64,000 nucleotides of DNA from Albidovulum sp. (GTDB lineage Bacteria; Pseudomonadota; Alphaproteobacteria; Rhodobacterales; Rhodobacteraceae): assembly GCA_028823855.1 (NCBI GenBank), contig JAPPFL010000011.1, positions 34,046 to 98,045 of the forward strand, read 5' to 3'. The notes under the pieces are model-generated. The model made no database searches. It saw nothing but the letters and a program-made list of their open reading frames with translations, and was not told the DNA's origin. Position 1 is the stretch's first letter. Each line of letters begins with the position of its first letter. Made by a program: the position numbers and the translations under genes. This document shows positions 57,695 through 64,000 of this stretch, one piece after another.

Positions 57695-58681
57695 ATGAAG
57701 AAAATTTTGTTGTCCCTGGCCTCACTCGCGGTTTCGGCGAGCTTCGCTGCGACCGCGTGGAGCCAAGCGCCTACCATGGGCGTAGTAGTCAAGATCGGCG
57801 GAATACCCTGGTTCAATGCAATGGAAGCGGGAATCAAGGAACGCGCCGCGGAAATCGGAATGGATGCGTGGATGGTTGGTCCGACTTCCGCCGACCCGGC
57901 CTTGCAGGTTCGCGCAATCGAAGATCTCATCGCCCAGGGCGTTAACGTCATCGGCGTTGTCCCGAATGACGAAACCGCGCTTGAACCGGTTCTGCAGAAG
58001 GCCCGCGAAGCCGGAATCAAGGTAGTTGCGCATGAAGGCCCGGGTCTCATGAATGTGGATTGGAACTTCGAACTAGCGTCGTCGACCGGGTTCGGAGAAG
58101 CGCATGCGAAGCTGCTCGCCGAGAAAATTGGCGGTCCCGGACAATACGCTGTGTACGTAGGATCGCTCACCGTACCTCTCCATAATGCATGGGCCGATGC
58201 CGCTATTGCGTGGATGGCCGAGAACCACCCGGAGATCGAGCTTATCGGCGAACGCTACGGCGTCGCTGAAAGCGTAGACGACAGCAGAACAACTGCGCTG
58301 GACCTGATTGCAGCGAATCCAGGCCTTAAGGGATTCCTCGCATTCGGCAGCCAAGGACCGATCGGTGCGGGGCGAGCGGTTCAGGAACGCCGCAAGACCG
58401 GGGAAATCCACGTGCTCGGACCCTTCTCTCCCGGCCAAGGCCGGCAGCTCGTGCACGACGGCGTGCTCTCGGGCGGCTTCATGTGGAATCCGCACGAGGC
58501 CGGTCGAGTCTTCGTAACCATGGGCAAAATGCTCGTGGACGGCGCTATGATCATGGAGGGCACCGAAATCGAAGGTCTCGGCGCGGTTAGCCCGGACGAG
58601 GAAACCCGAAACATCATTACCGATAATCTTCTAGAGCTCAACGTTGACACTGTTGACGGGCTCGCTGACATGGGCCTGTAG
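57695..58681 (+). CDS. Ribose/AI-2/rhamnose-type ABC sugar-binding protein
   Basis: 328-aa periplasmic receptor (peripla_BP_4). AGGAGG sits right before the ATG; signal peptide MKKILLSLASLAVSASFAAT with cleavage near AWSQA. Seen: GIPWFNAMEAGIKERAAEIG, AIEDLIAQGVNVIGVVPNDE, and VAHEGPGLMNVDW. The late segment LIAANPGLKGFLAFGSQGPI with GPFSPGQGRQLVHDGVLSGG is close to LsrB/RhaS-like receptors. First gene of a six-gene operon with two permeases, an arrangement shared with the Lsr and rhamnose importers; the ligand is probably a ketose or deoxy sugar. Confidence 0.92.
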   Translation: MKKILLSLASLAVSASFAATAWSQAPTMGVVVKIGGIPWFNAMEAGIKERAAEIGMDAWMVGPTSADPALQVRAIEDLIAQGVNVIGVVPNDETALEPVLQKAREAGIKVVAHEGPGLMNVDWNFELASSTGFGEAHAKLLAEKIGGPGQYAVYVGSLTVPLHNAWADAAIAWMAENHPEIELIGERYGVAESVDDSRTTALDLIAANPGLKGFLAFGSQGPIGAGRAVQERRKTGEIHVLGPFSPGQGRQLVHDGVLSGGFMWNPHEAGRVFVTMGKMLVDGAMIMEGTEIEGLGAVSPDEETRNIITDNLLELNVDTVDGLADMGL

Positions 58682-58693
58682 GGGCCAAACTTC

Positions 58694-58719
58694 GGAGCGC
58701 GGGAAGGACCCCGCGCTCC
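58694..58719 (+). terminator. Intercistronic stem-loop after the sugar-binding-protein gene
   Basis: GGAGCGCGGG (58694-58703) and CCCGCGCTCC (58710-58719) form a perfect 10-bp stem with a 6-nt loop and only TTC after it. Typical of the processing or attenuation hairpin that keeps receptor message more abundant than the membrane and ATPase message. Confidence 0.7.
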
Positions 58720-58812
58720 TTCAAAGCCAGAATCTACCGAGGATTCGCCGTTGGCAAGTATCGTATCGCCGGAGCGAGTTGCGGCAACAACGGCTAAATC
58801 GGCGATAAGCCG

Positions 58813-60354
58813 ATGAACGCGCCGGCTACCGAAAACGCGGGGCAAGTGGCGAGCGCGGCCGAAAGCCCCGGCTGGGCGCTTCGACTTAGCAACGTCAATA
58901 AAGCGTTCGAAGGCGTGCAGGCCCTAAAAGACGTGGCCTTCAGAGTCCGCCTTGGGGAAATCCACTGCCTAGCCGGCGAAAACGGATGCGGCAAAAGTAC
59001 GCTGATAAAAATCGTCACTGGAGTCTACTCGCCGGATCCGGGCACTGAGATCGAAGTATTCGGCAAACGGCTTGCCAGCGTTACGCCAGCCTCGGCGCGA
59101 GCTCTCGGCATTTCCGTAATTTGGCAGGATCTCGCATTGTTTCCGCATATGACGGTTGCCGAGAACATCGCTTTCGACGAATCGGTTGGCATGCTGCCTC
59201 GACTTTATACGCACGGCGCGTCGTACAAACGTGCAGACAGGATACTGCGCCGCTTGCGCGTCGACCTGGATCTCAACGCCACGCTCAACTCGCTGCCGAT
59301 CGCGCAGCGGCAAATCGTCGCGATCGCCCGCGCGCTGCATGGCCACGCCCGTCTGATTTTTATGGACGAGCCGACTTCCTCGCTAACTCAGAGCGAGACC
59401 AACAATCTACTAAAAATCGTGAAAACTTTGTCGGAGGAGGGCGTTTCCGTTGTTTTTGTCAGCCACAGGCTCGCGGAAGTCATCGAGATTTCATCCAGGC
59501 TGACGGTTCTTCGCAACGGTCGCCTAGTCGGTGTCTACGATACCGCGGATATGACCCAGACGAGACTTGGTCACCTGATGACGGGTCAGGACCTCGTCAG
59601 CGAAATATCGGCAAGAGACCGTACGGATCGCCGTGCCGTACTCGAAGTCGAAGGGCTAAACCGCAAAGGCGAATTCAGCGATATCAGCCTGGACGTGAAA
59701 TCGGGCGAAATCGTGGGCGTTATCGGTTTAATAGGAGCCGGACGTACCGAACTGGCGCACTCGCTAATTGGGATGACCAAGCCGGACTCCGGCACCATAA
59801 GACTCGATGGCCGAAAGATTGCTCCGCGATCCGTCCGCGATGCCATCGCGGCCGGAATCGCCTATGTTTCCGAAGACCGGCTGACGCTGGGATTAATTCA
59901 GCAGCAGTCCATCGCCGCTAACATAGTCATAACCGTGCTGAAAAAGGTACTCGGCAAATTGGGATTGATTTCGCCCAAGCGAGAAGCATCCCTCGTTTCC
60001 AATTGGATAGAAAACCTCTCTATTCAGGTCGGGCATCCAGAACACGCAGTCTCCACATTGTCGGGAGGCAATCAGCAAAGAGTCGTATTGGCCAAGTGGC
60101 TAACTACGAATCCCCGGCTGCTTATTCTGGACAGCCCAACCGTAGGGGTTGATGTTGGTGCGCGAGCTGGAATCTTTAAAATTGCTAGGAAACTGGCGGA
60201 CGAAGGAATCGCAATCCTTCTAATTTCCGACGAGGTGCACGAGGTGCACTACAATTCAGATCGCGTCCTGCACATGCTGAACGGACGGGTCGTGTGGGAG
60301 CACGACCCCGCATCCGCCTCGCTCGCGGATTTGGAATCCCGAGTTTATGCATAG
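58813..60354 (+). CDS. Ribose-type ABC ATPase with two nucleotide-binding domains
   Basis: 513 aa. First domain: Walker A GENGCGKST, signature LPIAQRQIVAIARAL, Walker B LIFMDEPTSSLT. Second: degenerate Walker A (LIGAGRTELA), signature LSGGNQQRVVLAKWL, Walker B LLILDSPTVGVD, where Asp-Ser replaces the usual Asp-Glu after the hydrophobic strand; the catalytic Glu is thus missing in the second site, as often in this family's non-equivalent halves. Overlaps the next permease gene by eight bases. Confidence 0.92.
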   Translation: MNAPATENAGQVASAAESPGWALRLSNVNKAFEGVQALKDVAFRVRLGEIHCLAGENGCGKSTLIKIVTGVYSPDPGTEIEVFGKRLASVTPASARALGISVIWQDLALFPHMTVAENIAFDESVGMLPRLYTHGASYKRADRILRRLRVDLDLNATLNSLPIAQRQIVAIARALHGHARLIFMDEPTSSLTQSETNNLLKIVKTLSEEGVSVVFVSHRLAEVIEISSRLTVLRNGRLVGVYDTADMTQTRLGHLMTGQDLVSEISARDRTDRRAVLEVEGLNRKGEFSDISLDVKSGEIVGVIGLIGAGRTELAHSLIGMTKPDSGTIRLDGRKIAPRSVRDAIAAGIAYVSEDRLTLGLIQQQSIAANIVITVLKKVLGKLGLISPKREASLVSNWIENLSIQVGHPEHAVSTLSGGNQQRVVLAKWLTTNPRLLILDSPTVGVDVGARAGIFKIARKLADEGIAILLISDEVHEVHYNSDRVLHMLNGRVVWEHDPASASLADLESRVYA

Positions 60355-61366
60355 CTTAATCAAGGGCTACACTGTCGAGTTAAGGCTCTTGGCAGTGCTT
60401 TTGCTGATGTGCATCGGGCTCTCGGCATCGTCCGAACACTTTTTGACAGCCGGCAACCTTACCGCGCTACTCAACAACAACGCCGTGAATCTGATTTGGG
60501 CCGTCGGTTTGCTCGTGGTTCTCATTTCGGGCGGCATCGACATCTCCTTTGCGGTCGCCGCGTCGGTGGTTCAGTACGTCGCGGTCTACTGTTTCACCGC
60601 TTTGGGCGGAGGCAACTGGTTTCTTGGCTTCGTCGTCTGCGGCATGCTCGGTGTCGGCCTAGGTCTTATCAACGCGTATTTGATCCATTCATTCAGAATC
60701 ATTTCGATTGTAGTGACGATCGCGACATTCAATGCGTTTTTCGGCCTATTGATGTTCTTTACCTCGGGCCGATTCATTTACAATCTGCCCAGATGGTGGG
60801 TGGACCGTATTTTTATATTCGAGCACCAGTCCGCCGATGGTACATGGTCCGAACTCAATCTTTCGGTTGCCGTGATGGCCGCGTGCGTTTTCGCAACGTG
60901 GCTGATTATCGCCAGGACAAATGTAGGGCGCCAAATTTACGCTTTCGGCGACAATCCCGAGGGCGCACGGCGAGCGGGCGTGAACATCGCATTCATGCAA
61001 GCCGTCGCATTCGGCTGGATGGGCCTGATGGCCGGGATCGCCGGCCTTATGCAGGTCAATATTGTCAAGGAAGTCGTACCGAACGCGCTAATTGGAAGAG
61101 AGCTTGACGTTCTTGCCGCCGTTGTCCTCGGAGGCGCGAGACTCGGTGGCGGAAAGGGTTCAATCCTCGGTTGCATCCTAGGAGTCATGTTTGTCGCGAT
61201 CACCCAGAACGGGCTTAATCTCCTTGGCGTTTCGCCATTCGCATTCCAGATGATTATCGGCGGCGTGATACTTGTTGCGATTTCAACGTCCAATATATCA
61301 TTTGGAGATGCGCTTGCCAGAGGTCCGCTGGCTGACAGGTTCAAGATCTGGAGCGGTCGCAGATGA
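60347..61366 (+). CDS. Ribose-type ABC permease 1 (RbsC/LsrC type)
   Basis: 339-aa membrane protein, about ten spans. LIWAVGLLVVLISGGIDISF is the family signature; GRQIYAFGDNPEGARRAGVN and LAAVVLGGARLGGGKGSILG follow. The ATG overlaps the ATPase end by eight bases, and the stop overlaps the next ATG by four, so the two permeases are coupled and likely form a heterodimer. Confidence 0.92.
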   Translation: MHSLIKGYTVELRLLAVLLLMCIGLSASSEHFLTAGNLTALLNNNAVNLIWAVGLLVVLISGGIDISFAVAASVVQYVAVYCFTALGGGNWFLGFVVCGMLGVGLGLINAYLIHSFRIISIVVTIATFNAFFGLLMFFTSGRFIYNLPRWWVDRIFIFEHQSADGTWSELNLSVAVMAACVFATWLIIARTNVGRQIYAFGDNPEGARRAGVNIAFMQAVAFGWMGLMAGIAGLMQVNIVKEVVPNALIGRELDVLAAVVLGGARLGGGKGSILGCILGVMFVAITQNGLNLLGVSPFAFQMIIGGVILVAISTSNISFGDALARGPLADRFKIWSGRR

Positions 61367-62364
61367 CGGGTGCCATTAACGAATTGAAACGACGGCTAGG
61401 GCCCGAAACTCTCGCGCTTGCCGGATTTCTAGTTTGCCTAGTCGCGGCTTTTTCCGCCTTGTCGCCGCGGTTTCTAAGCGTCGCCAATTTCAATTCCATG
61501 GCCTTCCAGCTGCCCGTTCTCGGGCTGCTGACATTGGCTATGCTGGCTCCGATCCTGTCCGGAGGACTCAATCTCGCAATAATCTTTACCGCTAATATGT
61601 CTGGGCTGACGTTGGCCTGGGTGCTGATACAAATGGGCGGGACGGAGGCCGGATTAGCCGCCTTCGCAATCGGCTGCCTTGCCGCAATTGTCGTCGGAGC
61701 GGCGGCGGGGTGCGTAATGGGACTCGTCGTGGCCTATACGGGGGCGCATCCGATTCTCGTGTCGCTCGCAATGATGATATTCCTGCGAGGACTTGGCGAA
61801 TTCCTCACGAGAGGCGGCGACATTTCAGGATTTCCCGAATTCGTTGGGAAAATCGGTCACGGCAGCTTGCTTGGAGTCCCGGTTCCGCTCCTTGTTTTCG
61901 GCGCGGTCGCCATCGGATGGCACTTCATGTTGAAATTCTCCCGACACGGCTTCTCGGTCTACATGATCGGGTCGAACATCCGCGCGTCGGAGTATTCCGG
62001 CATTCCGACCGCGAGAACTTTAACGCTCATCTACACGTTGTCCGGAGTGCTCTGCGCGATCGCCGGCATTCTCATGGTCACGCGGTTCAATTCGGTTAGG
62101 GTCGGACATGGCGAAGCGCTGCTGCTCGTAACCGTTCTTGCTTGCTTCCTGGGAGGCGTCGACCCGTTCGGCGGCTTCGGAAGAGTGGCGCCCGTCGCCG
62201 TGGCGCTTGTCATTTTGCAAGTGTTGTCGTCTGGATTGAACCTACTTGGCGCCAACCAGCATCTGTCGACAGCGGTTTGGGGCCTGTTTCTAATTCTTGT
62301 AATGGTGCTTCGACATGTTATTGCTAGGATACGAATGATCTTTGGAAAGAGGAAAGAAGTATGA
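61363..62364 (+). CDS. Ribose-type ABC permease 2 (RbsC/LsrD type)
   Basis: 333-aa second permease. NSMAFQLPVLGLLTLAMLAP with ILSGGLNLAIIFTANMSGL is a variant of the family signature (GGLNLA for GGIDLS). Later VYMIGSNIRASEYSGIPT and VTVLACFLGGVDPFGGFGRV. Divergent from permease 1, as expected for a heterodimer. ATGA overlaps at both ends. Confidence 0.9.
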   Translation: MTGAINELKRRLGPETLALAGFLVCLVAAFSALSPRFLSVANFNSMAFQLPVLGLLTLAMLAPILSGGLNLAIIFTANMSGLTLAWVLIQMGGTEAGLAAFAIGCLAAIVVGAAAGCVMGLVVAYTGAHPILVSLAMMIFLRGLGEFLTRGGDISGFPEFVGKIGHGSLLGVPVPLLVFGAVAIGWHFMLKFSRHGFSVYMIGSNIRASEYSGIPTARTLTLIYTLSGVLCAIAGILMVTRFNSVRVGHGEALLLVTVLACFLGGVDPFGGFGRVAPVAVALVILQVLSSGLNLLGANQHLSTAVWGLFLILVMVLRHVIARIRMIFGKRKEV

Positions 62365-63209
62365 GGGGACTCGGCGTGCATGCTTGCATGTGGACAATGA
62401 CATGGGACACGTCCGGCGCGGAAATCGCGGTTTCGGAAGCAATGCGGCACGGAGTCGACTTTATTGAAATTCCCTTGCTCGATCCGGAAAGGCTTGACGT
62501 GGCGCACACCCGCCAGTTGCTCGAAAGGAATTCGCTAAGGGCGGTCTGCTCGCTAGGATTGCCCGAGCGGTGCTGGGCATCTCGACACCCCGACGCTGCG
62601 CTTGATTTTCTTTCTGTTGCTCTGGACAGAACAAGCGGAATTGGAGCGGAGGCCCTGTCCGGAGTTACCTATGGCGGAATCGGAGAAAGAAGCGGGCATC
62701 CTCCCACGGAAGCCGAACTCGACAATGTCGTAACTGCGGTCGAGGCAGCCGCTCGTCTCGCCAAATCGCTTGGCCTACAGTTCGGAATTGAACCCGTCAA
62801 CAGATACGAAACGCACTTGTTGAATACCGGTAAGCAGGCAAAAGATCTGATCGAACGCTGCGGCTTAGACAACATGTTCGTCCACCTCGATACCTACCAC
62901 ATGAACATTGAAGAGAAAGGCGCTGCCAACGGCATTCTCGATTGCCGCGACTACTTGAAATACATTCATCTTTCCGAAAGCGACAGGGGCACGCCTGGCG
63001 CGGGCACATGCGACTGGGACGAAATATTCGGCGCGCTTGCGGCAATCGGTTTTTCCGGCGGAATGGCGATGGAAAGCTTTGTCAACCTGCCGCCGGAGAT
63101 TAGCTCTGGACTTTCAGTTTGGCGTCCCGTCGCGGAAAGCCATCACGAAGTCATGGACCAAGGCCTGCCGTTTCTGCGGAACAAGGCGCGCCAATATCGC
63201 CTCGTCTGA
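62361..63209 (+). CDS. D-tagatose/D-psicose 3-epimerase family enzyme
   Basis: 282-aa TIM barrel that would interconvert a ketose with its C3 epimer (for example D-psicose and D-fructose) using Mn or Co. The four metal ligands fall at E144 (GIEPVNRYETHLLNTGKQ), D177 (HLDTYHMNIEE), H203 (YIHLSESDRGTPGAG) and E238 (AMESFVNL). The spacing matches the Pseudomonas cichorii enzyme's E152, D185, H211, E246 with a constant offset of eight. The ATG overlaps the permease stop (ATGA). With the importer and the kinase just downstream it forms a complete import-epimerise-phosphorylate unit. Whether it acts on the free sugar or its phosphate is not decided by sequence. Confidence 0.9.
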   Translation: MRGLGVHACMWTMTWDTSGAEIAVSEAMRHGVDFIEIPLLDPERLDVAHTRQLLERNSLRAVCSLGLPERCWASRHPDAALDFLSVALDRTSGIGAEALSGVTYGGIGERSGHPPTEAELDNVVTAVEAAARLAKSLGLQFGIEPVNRYETHLLNTGKQAKDLIERCGLDNMFVHLDTYHMNIEEKGAANGILDCRDYLKYIHLSESDRGTPGAGTCDWDEIFGALAAIGFSGGMAMESFVNLPPEISSGLSVWRPVAESHHEVMDQGLPFLRNKARQYRLV

Positions 63210-63214
63210 TCAAA

Positions 63215-63868
63215 ATGAACAAGCTTGAGCTGCTGCGGCATTTAGAAGGACTGCCGCATGGGCGCAGGACCATCGTCGCGATCGCCGGGCCTCCGGGTTC
63301 AGGAAAATCTACGTTGGCTACTCGTGCCAAGGAGCATTTGAATCTCGGCGCTTCGGGAAGGGCGGAAATCTTGCCGATGGACGGATTTCATTTTGACGAC
63401 CGGCTTCTTGACAAGATGGGGCGGCTTGCCCGGAAAGGCGCTCCCGATACATTTGACGTCGACGGTCTTTGCTGGACGCTTCGACGCCTAAGTGAAGAAC
63501 GATTGAAAAGTGTAGCGATTCCGGTTTTCGATCGCGATCTTGAAATAGCTCGAGCGGGCGCGAGAATAATCGAAGAATCGACTGAAATTGTCATTGCGGA
63601 AGGCAATTACCTACTTTGCACGGATGCGCCTTGGGCCAAATTGCACAATTTTTTCGATCTGACTGTCATGATTGAGGTTCCGGAGCACGAACTGCGCCGG
63701 CGCCTGCGAAACAGGTGGGTTTCATATGGGCTGGATAACGGAGAAATCCAGAGGCATCTCGACGACAACGATTTGCCGAATGGGCGATTTGTATCGGCAC
63801 GAAGCAAGCGGGCAGACATAATATATCGCCAGGGTTCAAATTCCGATACCGCCGACAAGAGCGGCTAG
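63215..63868 (+). CDS. P-loop nucleoside/sugar kinase (FrcK/PanK-like)
   Basis: 217-aa cytosolic kinase of the phosphoribulokinase/uridine kinase/pantothenate kinase superfamily. Walker A GPPGSGKST at 25-33; LPMDGFHFDDRLL carries the Asp that activates the sugar hydroxyl; IPVFDRDLEIARAG and EIVIAEGNYLLC contain the Walker B-like strand; then LRRRLRNRWVSYGLD (lid Arg residues) and DIIYRQGS. Similar kinases sit with ribose-type importers of fructose in rhizobia (frcBCAK). Starts five bases after the epimerase stop. Presumed to phosphorylate the imported or epimerised ketose. Confidence 0.85.
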   Translation: MNKLELLRHLEGLPHGRRTIVAIAGPPGSGKSTLATRAKEHLNLGASGRAEILPMDGFHFDDRLLDKMGRLARKGAPDTFDVDGLCWTLRRLSEERLKSVAIPVFDRDLEIARAGARIIEESTEIVIAEGNYLLCTDAPWAKLHNFFDLTVMIEVPEHELRRRLRNRWVSYGLDNGEIQRHLDDNDLPNGRFVSARSKRADIIYRQGSNSDTADKSG

Positions 63869-64000
63869 GTAGTGGGACATGAGTTCCATTACCCGAAACC
63901 AGTTCGGATTCCTTCTTTGTACATTTGCAGGGACAATGCCTTAAGCTCAGACGTCCTGACCTCATATCGGATTTTCTACGGTTTGTTTGAGCCTTTCCCG
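63869..64000. other. Right edge, no gene recognised
   Basis: The last 132 bases after the kinase stop show no terminator and no start of a new gene that I can support. Confidence 0.4.

Noticed and set aside
1..64000. tRNA, rRNA or riboswitch genes
   Set aside because: No CCA-ended cloverleaf, rRNA core sequence or known riboswitch core was recognised, including beside the integrase relic.

Overview
The window looks like a chromosomal or megaplasmid piece of an alphaproteobacterium. Grounds: a GlnT/GlxBCD glutamine synthetase and glutamate-synthase-like cluster of the Sinorhizobium/Rhizobium type, many high-affinity transporters (two TRAP systems, two ribose-type ABC systems, one Fe(III)/polyamine-type ABC, one peptide ABC), and LacI, RpiR and FadR-type local regulators. 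No rRNA, tRNA or CRISPR was seen, and I cannot name the genus. Intact genes cover only about two thirds of the sequence. The rest is long spacer with at least six decayed mobile or foreign relics, so the region appears to be eroding.

Layout. 0-3 kb: a TRAP solute-binding protein and galactarate dehydratase (sugar-acid use). 3.9-6.8 kb: a decayed 'recombinase in trio' (RIT) element of three overlapping tyrosine recombinases. 7-10 kb: a secreted tandem-Cache protein and a relic of a large MmeI-type DNA methyltransferase. 10-15 kb (minus strand): glxB-glxC-glxD-glnT-class I amidotransferase, a nitrogen-transfer operon that resembles the gmaS/mgsABC half of the N-methylglutamate pathway. 15.6-28.4 kb: a scattered LacI regulon, comprising a ribose-type binding protein (interrupted by one in-frame amber codon), a TIM-barrel epimerase, permease, ATPase, a trimethylamine-dehydrogenase-like flavoprotein, the LacI repressor and a Gfo/Idh oxidoreductase. 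Three closely related 20-bp operators lie before the binding protein, the flavoprotein operon and the oxidoreductase.

29-31.9 kb: a membrane fatty-acid-hydroxylase/sterol-desaturase family protein, an IS110 relic and a dual-specificity phosphatase. 32.5-36.7 kb: an Fe(III)/polyamine-type ABC importer. 37.6-42.4 kb: dctP-dctQ-dctM TRAP genes, an Asp/Glu/hydantoin-racemase-family enzyme and an RpiR regulator with palindromes at both promoters. 42.6-43.8 kb: a broken phage/island-type integrase. 44.4-51.5 kb: a FadR-type regulator, a DUF1028 protein and a peptide ABC operon (with a DppC-DppD fusion), linked by three copies of TCATGATAATT. 52.6-56 kb: an acidic, coiled-coil, single-span membrane protein and a uracil-DNA-glycosylase-family protein. 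57.7-63.9 kb: a compact sugar operon (binding protein, RbsA-type ATPase, two RbsC-type permeases, D-tagatose/D-psicose 3-epimerase-family enzyme, P-loop sugar kinase).

How it works together: the window is a catabolic and uptake island for sugars, sugar acids, peptides and amino-group donors, each module with its own local regulator. The most unusual part is the 15.6-28.4 kb regulon. Its operators define a set of oxidoreductases around a sugar importer with no pathway I recognise, and the importer's binding-protein gene carries a single-base nonsense change.
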